Shown: positions 9,514 through 18,661 of the stretch, piece after piece
Numbering within the stretch: position 1 is the stretch's first letter
Layout of the letters: every line of letters begins with the position of its first letter
Source: Chitinophaga eiseniae
GTDB taxonomy: Bacteria > Bacteroidota > Bacteroidia > Chitinophagales > Chitinophagaceae
DNA: 64,000 bases
Direction of reading: 5' to 3'
NCBI RefSeq assembly: GCF_900167135.1
Contig: NZ_FUWZ01000002.1
Location: forward strand, 1,824,651 to 1,888,650
Made by a program: the position numbers and the translations under genes
Notes under the pieces: model-generated
Seen by the model: the letters and a program-made list of their open reading frames with translations, nothing else
Told to the model about the DNA's origin: nothing
The model's database searches: none

Positions 9514-10698
9514 ATGAAATATCTTCACCTAATTGATGATACTGTTTTTACCAATTTTGCAATCAACTTGTTTGAGCAATGCAATAAGGGAAATAACATG
9601 TTTTTGATTAGCACTGTTGACCCGCAAGCAACTCTCAGGCACACCGAAGCCCGCCATGAAGTGAAAGTGCTCAAAAGACGGACTAAGCAGTATATCTCTT
9701 TTATCAGGCAATATCCCTTTGACGTGCTGGTAGTTCATGCCATGTGCCGTGACAAGCGCTGGGCGGTGAACAGATTGGTTAAAGGCAACCGCAGGATCAT
9801 ATGGCTGTCGTGGGGGACCGATATCTATAATACTTCTTTTTACAAAAAGCCGTTATATCAGTATTATACCAACCAGATTGTCGGACAACAAAGAAGTGGT
9901 GTGACAGCGGGTATTAAGTCGCTTCTGAGCAGGCTGTACTATTTTTCATATACCGGTATGTTTCCGGATGCAGCTTATAAAAAAGCCGTTGCCCAGGTGG
10001 ATTATTGTGCCACTGTAATTCCGGATGAGTTTGAAATTCTCAACTCGTTCCCATTTTTCTCTGCGAAACAGGTTCTTTTTTCATATGAGTCTATCGAAAA
10101 TATGTTTAAAGACAAGATTGGAGAGGATGATTATGTAATGGGGAATGACATTCTGGTGGGGAACTCTGCAGGGCCTGAATCCAATCACCTTGATGTGCTC
10201 AATGCCATTTCGGAAATGGAATTGGGGGAAAAGCAGAAGGTCGTGGTCCCCTTAAATTATGCAGGTACGCCAGCTTACAAGGCAGTGGTTTTAAAGCAAG
10301 GAGAGGATCTGCTGGGAGAAAATTTCTTCCCTTTACTGGACTTTTATCCTTCAGCGGCATATGTTACATTGTTAAAACAATGTAGCGTCGCCGTAATGAA
10401 CCATAACCGGCAACAGGCAGTTGGGAATCTGATCGCACTTTTATGGTTAGGTTGCAGAATCTTCATGTCTGAGGAAAGCATTGTATACAGTTATCTGAAG
10501 CGAAAAGGATTTAAGATCTATAGTTTTCAGCAGGAATTTAACGGTAAGAGCATCGGCACTGCGCTTACGAGGGAAGAACGGGAACATAACAGGGAATTAC
10601 TGATTGCCGAATATAGCCATCAGGCTGTATTGACGAAAGTGAAGATGTTGATTGCAGAAGTTGAGCAGGGTGTGCCGAAGTATTTACAGGAAACCTAA
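9514..10698 (+). CDS. WecF-like (4-acetamido-4-deoxyfucosyl)transferase, GT56 family
   Basis: This is a glycosyltransferase resembling WecF, the enterobacterial-common-antigen enzyme that adds Fuc4NAc from dTDP-Fuc4NAc to a lipid-linked acceptor. Visible matches to that family are IIWLSWGTDIY near residue 95, VGNSAGPESNHLDVLNAI near residue 215, and the C-terminal RQQAVGNLIALLWLGC stretch with its conserved Gln and Gly. No membrane helix is obvious. I chose ATG 9514 because the fold starts at KYLHLID; an in-frame ATG at 9493 would add seven residues, and neither has a clear ribosome site. It lies between a sugar aminotransferase and the Wzy-like polymerase. The donor sugar is inferred from the family. 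Confidence 0.68.
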   Translation: MKYLHLIDDTVFTNFAINLFEQCNKGNNMFLISTVDPQATLRHTEARHEVKVLKRRTKQYISFIRQYPFDVLVVHAMCRDKRWAVNRLVKGNRRIIWLSWGTDIYNTSFYKKPLYQYYTNQIVGQQRSGVTAGIKSLLSRLYYFSYTGMFPDAAYKKAVAQVDYCATVIPDEFEILNSFPFFSAKQVLFSYESIENMFKDKIGEDDYVMGNDILVGNSAGPESNHLDVLNAISEMELGEKQKVVVPLNYAGTPAYKAVVLKQGEDLLGENFFPLLDFYPSAAYVTLLKQCSVAVMNHNRQQAVGNLIALLWLGCRIFMSEESIVYSYLKRKGFKIYSFQQEFNGKSIGTALTREEREHNRELLIAEYSHQAVLTKVKMLIAEVEQGVPKYLQET

Positions 10699-10708
10699 AA
10701 GTAAGTGA

Positions 10709-12160
10709 ATGAAACCTGTACAGGGTAAATTGATAGAGGTCTTCTTTTTGCTGATTGTTATTATCTGCTACATACTGTCATGCACCTTTAATGACGACCC
10801 CTTTGTGTATGTAAAGCTTTGGTCAATGCTTACACTGGGGGTTATTTATACCTATCTCCGTTTTCAGAAGCGGCTTATCATTTTTGCGCCGCTTAATTTA
10901 TTTTGTATATACTATACAACTGTTGTTTTTGTTAATTTTTATTATCTGAACACAGAGTGTGATTTTACGCCATATCTCCAGAAGACTTCATTGCATAATA
11001 ATTATATACACCTGTTTAACTGGAGTTCATTTTACTACTTCGCCGGCCTGATTTCTATTATCGCCGGGTACAGTATATTAAAGCCTCTAGCCTTCAGACC
11101 AATGACATTTGACAGTGAGGCTTCCATGAGCTCCTATGTGCTGATGATTGTTGCGTTGGCAATGATGGGATTAGGTGCGCTGAACTTTTTTTACAACGTG
11201 GTTAAATTCGCCGGTGGTAATCCTGTTGCATATTTATCGCAGGTGGCACTTAGAAAGTACCAGTTTGAAGATGGAGGAACTACTATCGGGTATATTATGT
11301 ATTACATGGGCACTTACCTGCTCTCCTTTCAATATCTCCGGAAAAACAAAAAGCCCGACCTGTTCTTCATCCTCTGTATCTTTGGTGGAGTGGTGCTCTG
11401 GGCATCCAATGGGAGGATCGCCTCTACCGTGTTTTACCTTGTAACTGTAATCATCCTGTTTTATTATAAGGGGTTGTTATCGCTTCCCCGGTTCAACAAC
11501 CGGAAATACCTCATGTTTACGGTACTGATACCCGTTTTTGGCATCTTTTTTTATTTTTTCCGGTTGCTCAGTAGTATGAGTGACAGTGGAATGGCGCTCA
11601 ATGCCGATACTTTTAGTCTGTTAGGTGACTTTCTAAACAGTATGAGTTTTTATATCATCGATAAAGGGAATATGCCCAATACAGTAATATTTATTAAAGT
11701 GCTGGATGCCTGGAAAATTGATCATGGCTTTATGTACGGAGAGTCCCTTGTTTCATGGGTCATGAATATTTTGCCAAGTAAAATAAGACCTGAAGATTAT
11801 CAGCCAAGTGCAATTATTAAGCAATTATGGTATTCTCATGCGGAAGGTGGGCACCTCCCGCCTACTGGTGTTGCAGAAATGTATATCAATTTTGGCCCTT
11901 TTGGCCCGTTTATGGGAATGTTTTTCCTTGGGCTGATGATTAAGTTGTTTTATAACGCAGTCATCAAATCTGCAAGTTTTTGGAGTTTCCTGATACTTGC
12001 CCAGATTTCCGTTACATTTATTATGCTGTATCCTAAAGGTGAATTTGATAATCTGAATCTTATATATGTGTTTTTTTCATATTTTCCGATGATATTGGTT
12101 AAATTATTCACAAGCATGTTTAAAGTGCCATTGGAACCTAATCGCAAGGTGATCATATAG
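10709..12160 (+). CDS. wzy: Wzy-like oligosaccharide repeat-unit polymerase
   Basis: This is an integral membrane protein of 483 residues with many hydrophobic helices and a large hydrophilic section around residues 290-390 that would be periplasmic. Wzy polymerases have this layout and little sequence conservation. Visible family-like features are a charged segment LRKYQFEDGG after the fifth or sixth helix and PTGVAEMYINFGPFGPF near residue 390, a Gly/Pro-rich motif typical of the O-antigen polymerase-like group in Bacteroidota. It would join lipid-linked repeat units at the periplasmic face. The position in a locus with Wzx and Wzz supports the call more than the sequence does. Confidence 0.72.
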   Translation: MKPVQGKLIEVFFLLIVIICYILSCTFNDDPFVYVKLWSMLTLGVIYTYLRFQKRLIIFAPLNLFCIYYTTVVFVNFYYLNTECDFTPYLQKTSLHNNYIHLFNWSSFYYFAGLISIIAGYSILKPLAFRPMTFDSEASMSSYVLMIVALAMMGLGALNFFYNVVKFAGGNPVAYLSQVALRKYQFEDGGTTIGYIMYYMGTYLLSFQYLRKNKKPDLFFILCIFGGVVLWASNGRIASTVFYLVTVIILFYYKGLLSLPRFNNRKYLMFTVLIPVFGIFFYFFRLLSSMSDSGMALNADTFSLLGDFLNSMSFYIIDKGNMPNTVIFIKVLDAWKIDHGFMYGESLVSWVMNILPSKIRPEDYQPSAIIKQLWYSHAEGGHLPPTGVAEMYINFGPFGPFMGMFFLGLMIKLFYNAVIKSASFWSFLILAQISVTFIMLYPKGEFDNLNLIYVFFSYFPMILVKLFTSMFKVPLEPNRKVII

Positions 12161-12205
12161 TCCGGAGAATGCAACAACCTGAGGTACGCAGGCACTACCC
12201 GACGG

Positions 12206-12221
12206 TTATTGTTAACAATAA
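12206..12221. repeat. 16-base perfect palindrome before the beta-helix gene
   Basis: TTATTGTTAACAATAA is its own reverse complement and ends 12 bases before the ATG at 12234. It is followed by A residues, not a T tract, so it is not an intrinsic terminator on the + strand. A dimeric regulator site or a small RNA hairpin is possible. I see no second copy. Confidence 0.4.
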
Positions 12222-12233
12222 AAAAATAGTGTT

Positions 12234-13259
12234 ATGGCATCAAGAATTTATTGCTTTATAGCGGTCGTTCTTTTTTGCTGGCTTGGCGCCAATGCTCAGT
12301 CTGCCGCAATAGATAATCTGAAATACCTGCAGAAGTATTATGCACAAGGATTCACCAAGGTCCCGGCCTCATCGGCCCGATACCGCGTTAACACGCGGGA
12401 TGAACTGGTGAGCGCTCTGAAGAAAGCCGGGAATGGGGATGTTGTGTATGTTAATGATAAGGCTGTCATTGATCTGTCGGGGTTGACCTATCTTAATCTG
12501 AACGCAGGAGTAACGCTAGCCAGTGGCAGGAGAACGCGCGGATCGCGGGGAGCGTTACTGTATACGGATAGCCTGAATACTTTTCCCTTATTTTATGTAG
12601 CTGGCGATAATGTGAGAATAACCGGCCTGAGAATTCAGGGCCCGGACTCTGCCCGGAACGTAGCGGCAATGAAGAAACTTATATCAAGCAAGCAGTACTA
12701 TACTGTTGCCCCGGCAAACGGCATACAATGCAAATTCGACCGGCTGACGGTGGATAATTGTGAACTGTATGGCTGGTCACATTCCGCTATTTTTCTTCGT
12801 ACCGGAGCGTCCAACGCCAGTATCCATAACAATTATATTCACCAGAACCAGCGACAGGGACTGGGATATGGCATCTGCCTTGACCAGGCCAACGCCAATA
12901 TCTATAATAACGTTTTTGAGTTGAATAACCATTCCGTGGCAGGAACAGGCAAACCCGGCACCTCTTATGCTGCCTACCGGAACATCGTCCTGAAGTCATA
13001 TGCGGACTCTCCCATATTTGACATGCATGGTGGTAAGGATAGAGGGGACAACACAGATATCGCCGGTGATTCCGTTGTGCTGTATGATAATATAATATAC
13101 TCAAAAAGTATAATATTTGGTGTCAGGGGTACTCCGAAGTATTATTATTCAATCTATAATAATACCTTCGTAAATGGCACTAATAATGCTCAGAGCCTGG
13201 AAACGCTCAAAACACGTTCTTTTATGAAAGTTACCGACAACAAGAATGTCCGGTTCTGA
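12234..13259 (+). CDS. Secreted right-handed beta-helix protein (pectate-lyase-like)
   Basis: This is a 341-residue protein with a Sec signal peptide at about residues 1-21, ending ANAQ. The mature part begins with a domain like those of pectate lyase C proteins (TRDELVSALKKAGNGDVVYV), followed by beta-helix coils rich in Asn and Ile, such as IHNNYIH and IYNNVFELNNHS. Right-handed beta-helix folds are used by polysaccharide lyases, hydrolases and C5-epimerases. I cannot name catalytic residues. Lying between the polymerase and a glycosyltransferase of the same strand, it may trim or modify the polymer in the periplasm or outside. The role is inferred; the fold and secretion are well supported. 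Confidence 0.7.
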   Translation: MASRIYCFIAVVLFCWLGANAQSAAIDNLKYLQKYYAQGFTKVPASSARYRVNTRDELVSALKKAGNGDVVYVNDKAVIDLSGLTYLNLNAGVTLASGRRTRGSRGALLYTDSLNTFPLFYVAGDNVRITGLRIQGPDSARNVAAMKKLISSKQYYTVAPANGIQCKFDRLTVDNCELYGWSHSAIFLRTGASNASIHNNYIHQNQRQGLGYGICLDQANANIYNNVFELNNHSVAGTGKPGTSYAAYRNIVLKSYADSPIFDMHGGKDRGDNTDIAGDSVVLYDNIIYSKSIIFGVRGTPKYYYSIYNNTFVNGTNNAQSLETLKTRSFMKVTDNKNVRF

Positions 13260-13316
13260 CAGACATCAAATTAAAAAATAACTTATAACATAAAAATACA
13301 GATTGCTTAGTTATAT

Positions 13317-14423
13317 ATGGAAGTTGTGTGTCATATGACCAGCGCCCACACAAGGTACGATATACGTATTTTCATTAAAGAATGTATCAGCCTGACAAAA
13401 TGGTACAAGGTATATCAGATCGTAGCGGACGGCAAGGAAGATGAAGTTAAAGACGGAGTTCATATTCTCAATGTTGGAAAGTCGGGCAGCAGACTAACCC
13501 GTATGTTCTTCACCCCCTTTCGTATCCTTAGGAAGGCGTTGCGGGTAAAGGCGGATGTGTATCATTTTCATGACCCTGAACTGATGCCGATCGGGTTTAT
13601 ACTCCGGATGATGGGGAAGCGTGTGGTCTATGATATTCATGAGGATTTTCCCAAGGACTTGTTGGAAAAGCCATACCTCAACAGCAGGTTTTTAAAGAAG
13701 TTGCTTTCCCGGACAGTTAAATTTATAGAGAAGCTGGGCGATAGATATTTTTCAGGGATTGTAACGGTAACTCCAGACATCAGTGCACGTTTCAATAACC
13801 CATGGAAGGTAATACTCAAAAACTATCCTATTCTCGAACAGATAACAAAGGCGGTGCCGATGGCAGATAAACCAAAAAACGGAAAGGTGAGGCTGATTTA
13901 TGCCGGCGGACTGACGAAGATAAGAGGTATTAAAGAACTGGTTGACTCTCTGCAGTTCAATAATAATGTGGAACTATGGTTGCTGGGTGTTTGGGAAAGT
14001 GAGTCCTTTATGAAGGAATGCATGGCTTCTCCAGGTTGGAGCATGGTGGATTATATGGGTAACAAACGGATTGCGGAAGTATATGGCTTAATGAAATCCG
14101 CTGATATTGGTATGACGACCCTGCATCCGACACAGGGCTATATCAAGAGCATTCCCATTAAATCATATGAATATATTGCCTGTGGCCTCCCGGTAATCAT
14201 GTCTGATTTCGCGTTTTGGAGAGAAATTTACAGAGACGCCGCCATTTATGTGGATCCATTGAACCCACAGGATATTGCTGCAGCTGTCAGAAAATTGGAG
14301 GACGAACAATACAGGGAATACCTGATTAAAACAGGTGGCAGTATAATGAATTATGATATGTTTTGGGAAGCAGAAGAGGTCAAATTACATGCATTGTACA
14401 ACGATCTGATAGTAAATAAATAG
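13317..14423 (+). CDS. GT4-family glycosyltransferase
   Basis: This is a 368-residue retaining GT-B glycosyltransferase of family 4. The N-terminal domain opens with the pattern HMTSAHTRYDIRIFIKEC and continues with YHFHDPELMPIG near residue 83 and VVYDIHEDFP near residue 103. Both are hallmarks of a GT4 subgroup common in Bacteroidota surface-glycan loci. The C-terminal donor domain has the nucleotide-sugar motif region SIPIKSYEYIACGLPVIMSD near residue 280. It is cytoplasmic or membrane-peripheral and would add one sugar of the repeat unit. The donor and acceptor cannot be read from the sequence. Confidence 0.82.
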   Translation: MEVVCHMTSAHTRYDIRIFIKECISLTKWYKVYQIVADGKEDEVKDGVHILNVGKSGSRLTRMFFTPFRILRKALRVKADVYHFHDPELMPIGFILRMMGKRVVYDIHEDFPKDLLEKPYLNSRFLKKLLSRTVKFIEKLGDRYFSGIVTVTPDISARFNNPWKVILKNYPILEQITKAVPMADKPKNGKVRLIYAGGLTKIRGIKELVDSLQFNNNVELWLLGVWESESFMKECMASPGWSMVDYMGNKRIAEVYGLMKSADIGMTTLHPTQGYIKSIPIKSYEYIACGLPVIMSDFAFWREIYRDAAIYVDPLNPQDIAAAVRKLEDEQYREYLIKTGGSIMNYDMFWEAEEVKLHALYNDLIVNK

Positions 14424-14470
14424 TAAATTTGAAATAACTGTCCATTATTGGCAGCTAAATGTAAACCTTT

Positions 14471-15496
14471 ATGTACGGATCTAGCATTGCAATTGTTATC
14501 GCTGCCAAGAATGAGGAAAAATATATAGAAAAGTGCATCACTTCCATTACCGAACAAAATTATCCGCAGGAATTAGTAAAAATAATAGTTTGTGATGGAA
14601 AAAGTACAGACCGGACTCCCGACATCGTAAAGGCGATATCAGGCGTGTCGCCCAACGTTGAATTGCTGATAAATGAAAGGGAAGCGGCTCCGTTTGCTTT
14701 TAATCTTGGTATCAGGCACAGCAATACTAATTACCTCATGATATTGGGAGCCCATGCAGAACTAAAGCCCAACTATCTTACAGACGCTATCAGTTTCCTG
14801 GAGGCTCATCCGGAAATTTCCTGTTTAGGTGGAATTCTTGACAACGTATATGAAAACGAGGCATCGAAGGCAATTGGTACGGCGATGTCACTGCCATTCG
14901 GTGTAGGAAATGCTCACTTTCGTACCGGCGCACAGGAAGGGTTTGTTGACACGGTGGCATTTGGCATCTACAAGCGCGAAATTTTTGAAGCGATAGGCGT
15001 TTTTGACGAGGAATTGATCCGAAACCAGGATGATGAGTTTAATTACAGGCTCACTAAATGGGGCGGCAAAATATACCTGCTGCCAGCTTTACAATCCCGG
15101 TATTTCGTGCGTGCGTCCTTCAAAAAACTCTTCCGTCAGTATTATCAATATGGCTACTGGAAAGTATTTGTAAATAAGAAACATAAAATAGTAACATCCG
15201 TCAGACAGCTATTCCCGCCGATGTTTGTATTATTTCTTGTTTCTCTGCCCGTTATGTTATTGTTAGGCACCTGGTTCCTGTACTTCTATTTGGCAATTTT
15301 ATGTCTATATTTGTTAATTGCCTCCTGGTTTGCTGCCAAGTCAGCCAATTCCTTCAAAAATTTCAGTAATATTTTTCTGTCCTTTTTATGCTTGCATGTA
15401 GGATATGGAGCTGGTTATCTTGTTGGATTGTATGATGTCCTCTTGCTCGGTAAGTCCCCGGTACAGAATGCAAAAATGAAAACCTTAACGCGATAA
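14471..15496 (+). CDS. GT2-family glycosyltransferase (ExoA-like)
   Basis: This is a 341-residue inverting GT-A glycosyltransferase. The N-terminal nucleotide-binding part reads IAIVIAAKNEEKYIEKCI, followed by DGKSTDRT near residue 40. The metal-binding motif is replaced by GAHAELKPNYL, and NQDDEFNYRL near residue 190 gives the acceptor-side ED-like motif. Two or three hydrophobic helices follow from about residue 245 and anchor it to the inner membrane, as in the ExoA group of succinoglycan synthesis. It probably adds one sugar to the lipid-linked repeat. The substrate is not determined. Confidence 0.8.
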   Translation: MYGSSIAIVIAAKNEEKYIEKCITSITEQNYPQELVKIIVCDGKSTDRTPDIVKAISGVSPNVELLINEREAAPFAFNLGIRHSNTNYLMILGAHAELKPNYLTDAISFLEAHPEISCLGGILDNVYENEASKAIGTAMSLPFGVGNAHFRTGAQEGFVDTVAFGIYKREIFEAIGVFDEELIRNQDDEFNYRLTKWGGKIYLLPALQSRYFVRASFKKLFRQYYQYGYWKVFVNKKHKIVTSVRQLFPPMFVLFLVSLPVMLLLGTWFLYFYLAILCLYLLIASWFAAKSANSFKNFSNIFLSFLCLHVGYGAGYLVGLYDVLLLGKSPVQNAKMKTLTR

Positions 15497-15506
15497 ACCA
15501 TATGAT

Positions 15507-16184
15507 ATGCATCGAAACCTGAATCATTATTTCGAATGGGATGTGGACAGCTGGAGCAGAGCAATGAAACTTTGGGAAAGAGGACTGAATCTTGCCGGAG
15601 ATCCTAAAAATGCTCTGGAGATAGGTGGGAGAAGGGGCGGACTTTCTTTTTTTCTTGCCAAGGAACATGAAATGGACGTGGTCTGTTCTGACCTTAATAA
15701 TCCCTGTAATTATGCACGTCCGCTGCATGAAACGTTTCAGGTAGCAGATAAAATATCTTATGCAGCGGTTGACTGCACGAAAATTCCGTATGATGACGAT
15801 ACTTTCGATGTTGTAGTGTTTAAGTCGGTGATAGGAGCTTTGGGTGATTTAGAAAAGCAAAAACTTGCCATTAACGAAATGTACAGAGTCCTTAAAACCG
15901 GCGGAGTATTGTTGTTTGCTGAAAACCTGCAGGCAACCAAAATTCATATGCTGCTTAGAAAAAAGCTGGTAAGGTGGAGTAGTTACTGGCGCTACCTGCA
16001 CATAAAAGACACCTCCTCCTTTTTAAGCCCGTTTCGTGTGAAAGAACATCGGTCCACCGGATTCATAGCCATCTTTTTACCTGACGGCATACTGCGGAAA
16101 GTGGCGGCTTTTACAGATAAAATACTTTGCCCGATACTGCCATCCAGTTTTCACTATATCGTTTATGGCTACGGTATAAAATAA
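15507..16184 (+). CDS. Class I SAM-dependent methyltransferase
   Basis: This is a 225-residue methyltransferase. SAM-binding motif I is ALEIGGRRGGLSFFLA at about residues 31-46, motif II acidic residues lie in VVCSDLNNP, and the motif IV region is DDDTFDVVVFKSVIGAL at about residues 94-110. It belongs to the Methyltransf_11-like group. Set between a glycosyltransferase and a sugar aminotransferase, it may O-methylate a sugar of the polymer or a nucleotide-sugar intermediate. No membrane segment or extra domain is seen. The target is unknown. Confidence 0.75.
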   Translation: MHRNLNHYFEWDVDSWSRAMKLWERGLNLAGDPKNALEIGGRRGGLSFFLAKEHEMDVVCSDLNNPCNYARPLHETFQVADKISYAAVDCTKIPYDDDTFDVVVFKSVIGALGDLEKQKLAINEMYRVLKTGGVLLFAENLQATKIHMLLRKKLVRWSSYWRYLHIKDTSSFLSPFRVKEHRSTGFIAIFLPDGILRKVAAFTDKILCPILPSSFHYIVYGYGIK

Positions 16185-16210
16185 ATAAGAATTCTAAAAT
16201 AATTTGATAG

Positions 16211-17428
16211 ATGAATATTCCATATTCCCTTCCGCTGATTGATCAGGATGTAATTCAGGAAGTCAATGATACACTTATTAATACAGGGTGGTTGACCTCT
16301 GGTCCTAAAGTAAAGCAACTGGAAGAGGAACTCAAAAAGCTTACAGGAGCTCCCGCCTGTATCTGTGTGAACTCCTGGGTTTCAGGCGCCATGTTGATAC
16401 TCAGGTGGTTTGGCGTAGGCCCTGGCGACGAAGTAATTATTCCCTCCTATACTTATTCTGCAACGGCGCTGGCCATCATGAACATCGGCGCTACGCCGGT
16501 GATGGTCGACGTGAAAGAAGACTTTACGATTGATGAGCATAAAATTGCCGCTACGGTAACGCCTTCCACAAAAGCGATCATTCCTGTTGATCTCGGAGGG
16601 TGGCCGTGTAACTATGATGAAATATTTGCTGTTGTAAACAGCGAGGCGGTGAAGGCCAGGTTTCAGGCTAAAACCGAACGCCAGCAGAAAATGGGGCGGT
16701 TACTGGTACTGGCTGATGCCGCACATAGTATCGGTGCCGTATACAAAGGCCGCCCGGCCGCACTGGCAGCTGATGTGGCTATATTTTCCTTCCACTCGGT
16801 TAAGAACATCACCACTGGTGAAGGCGGTGGCATTTGCCTCAACTTTCCTGCACTCTTTAACAATGCAGAAGAATACCAGTTCCTGAAATATTTCGCACTA
16901 AATGGACAAACAAAAAGCGCCTTTGAAAAAAATCAGATCGGCGGATGGAGATATGATATTGTTGACCAGGGTATGAAGGTAAACATGCCTGATATCTGCG
17001 CGGCCATCGGCTTGTCGCAAATACGCCGCTACCAGGGCGCCCTGTTGCCTGAGCGCAGATTGATCTATGATCAATACAACCGTAAATTTTCAGACCATGG
17101 CTGGGCATTGCTGCCACCCTATGACAACAACGAAAAGACATCTTCCTACCACCTGTATCTTCTCCGTATAAAGGATATTACTGAAGAACAACGGGACCAG
17201 ATCATCCAGTACGTTTCTGAAAGAGGGGTGGGGGTGAATGTACACTACATTCCGATGCCTATGCTCACCTTATTCAGGCAGCGCGGGTACAAGATCAGCG
17301 ATTATCCTGTTACCTACAGGATGTATGCCAACGAAATTTCGCTTCCGCTGTATAATGGCATGACTGAAGAACAGGTGTCCTTTGTTGTTGAGACCATTGC
17401 AGCGGCATATAAAAACATCATTAAGTAA
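16211..17428 (+). CDS. DegT/DnrJ/EryC1/StrS sugar aminotransferase
   Basis: This is a third PLP-dependent sugar aminotransferase, 405 residues, slightly long because of a charged insert near residues 140-170. The PLP lysine is in SFHSVKNITTGEGGG at about residue 198, and the ADAAHSIG motif holds the conserved aspartate. The next gene is a WbpM/PglF-like dehydratase and the one after it a PglC-like initiating transferase. A C4 aminotransferase acting on a UDP-4-keto-6-deoxy-HexNAc is therefore the most economical reading, as in UDP-bacillosamine or related 4-amino sugars. No PglD-type acetyltransferase is seen, so the final sugar is open. Confidence 0.75.
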   Translation: MNIPYSLPLIDQDVIQEVNDTLINTGWLTSGPKVKQLEEELKKLTGAPACICVNSWVSGAMLILRWFGVGPGDEVIIPSYTYSATALAIMNIGATPVMVDVKEDFTIDEHKIAATVTPSTKAIIPVDLGGWPCNYDEIFAVVNSEAVKARFQAKTERQQKMGRLLVLADAAHSIGAVYKGRPAALAADVAIFSFHSVKNITTGEGGGICLNFPALFNNAEEYQFLKYFALNGQTKSAFEKNQIGGWRYDIVDQGMKVNMPDICAAIGLSQIRRYQGALLPERRLIYDQYNRKFSDHGWALLPPYDNNEKTSSYHLYLLRIKDITEEQRDQIIQYVSERGVGVNVHYIPMPMLTLFRQRGYKISDYPVTYRMYANEISLPLYNGMTEEQVSFVVETIAAAYKNIIK

Positions 17429-17438
17429 AATAAATCTT

Positions 17439-18656
17439 GTGGATAGGATAATTAATTTATCAGCTTTTATTGGCAGAATTTTACACCGTAATTCCAGTAT
17501 TCTGACGGATGATATTATTCAGAATAAGCAAAAACTTGCAAAGGAAATAGACGGTAAAAATATCATGGTGATCGGTGGTGCAGGTACCATTGGGGGGTCG
17601 TTTATTAAAGCGCTTCTCAGGAATGGCACTCCTGCGCAACTAGTGGTGGTAGATATCAACGAAAACGGCCTTACTGAAATTATCCGTGATATCAGAAGCA
17701 GCAGCGATCTTAATATTCCTCCAAACATCCTTACCTACCCTGTAAACTTCTCCGATCCTGTGTTTGAGAAGATACTGCGACGATATGGACGTTTTGATGT
17801 GGTGGCTAACTTTGCCGCCCACAAACATGTAAGAAGTGAGAAAGATGAGCTGTCTATTGAAGCCATGGTCCACAATAACGTGCTGAAAGCGCGCGACCTG
17901 CTGGACAAACTGCTGAAAGAACCTCCCGCACACTTTTTCTGCGTTTCCACTGATAAAGCTGCCAATCCGGTAAACATTATGGGGGCCAGTAAAAAGCTGA
18001 TGGAAGATGTGATCATGGCCTATTCGGAGAAAATAAAAATTACCACGGCGAGATTTGCCAATGTGGCCTTCTCTAACGGAAGCCTTCCGTTTGGATTCAT
18101 GGAGAGACTGCAAAAACGCCAGCCATTTTCTGCACCCAAAGACGTTCGCAGATTTTTTGTTTCCCCGGAGGAGTCCGGCGAAATCTGCATGATAGCGTGT
18201 CTGCTGGGCGCATCGGGTGATATTTTCTTCCCTAAGCTGGACGAGGTAAATGACATGTATACATTTACCTATGTGGCAGATGAGTTACTGAAGGAGCTTG
18301 GACTGAAGCCTGTTTATTGCCAGTCGGAAGAGGAAGCAAGGCAGATGGCCAGTAAATTAAATGCCAACTCATCGGAATATCCTGTTTATTACTTTGCTTC
18401 AGATACTTCAGGAGAAAAGCCTTATGAGGAATTCTACACAAGCAGCGAAGTGATTAACCTGGATGCTTTCGGGAAACTGGGAATTATCAAAGAAACGCCC
18501 CGTAAATCATTGGCGGAACTGGATGGCGTTATTCAGCGCCTGGAAGCGGTTTTTCAGACGCAAACCACGAAAGCTGAAATTGTCCATGTACTGAAAGATT
18601 ACCTTCCCGACTTCCAGCATATTGAAACCGGAAAATCTTTGGACCAGAAAATGTAG
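17439..18656 (+). CDS. Short WbpM/PglF-like nucleotide-sugar 4,6-dehydratase
   Basis: This is an SDR-family NDP-sugar dehydratase of the polysaccharide-biosynthesis (CapD/FlaA1) group. The dinucleotide motif is IGGAGTIGG at about residues 45-53, and STDKAANPVNIMGASKK near residues 170-186 is the active-site region. The usual catalytic tyrosine is replaced by Met (MGASK), as in the SMK triad of WbpM and PglF. Unlike those enzymes it lacks the N-terminal membrane domain, so it is soluble. I chose GTG 17439; an in-frame ATG at 17382 lies inside the previous gene and adds unrelated residues. Likely product: UDP-2-acetamido-2,6-dideoxy-xylo-hexos-4-ulose, by family. Confidence 0.78.
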   Translation: MDRIINLSAFIGRILHRNSSILTDDIIQNKQKLAKEIDGKNIMVIGGAGTIGGSFIKALLRNGTPAQLVVVDINENGLTEIIRDIRSSSDLNIPPNILTYPVNFSDPVFEKILRRYGRFDVVANFAAHKHVRSEKDELSIEAMVHNNVLKARDLLDKLLKEPPAHFFCVSTDKAANPVNIMGASKKLMEDVIMAYSEKIKITTARFANVAFSNGSLPFGFMERLQKRQPFSAPKDVRRFFVSPEESGEICMIACLLGASGDIFFPKLDEVNDMYTFTYVADELLKELGLKPVYCQSEEEARQMASKLNANSSEYPVYYFASDTSGEKPYEEFYTSSEVINLDAFGKLGIIKETPRKSLAELDGVIQRLEAVFQTQTTKAEIVHVLKDYLPDFQHIETGKSLDQKM

Positions 18657-18661
18657 TTATT

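Noticed and set aside
17382..17438. Upstream start of the dehydratase gene inside the preceding aminotransferase gene
   Set aside because: The first 19 residues would be encoded within the other gene's end and do not resemble the family. GTG 17439 gives the expected start.
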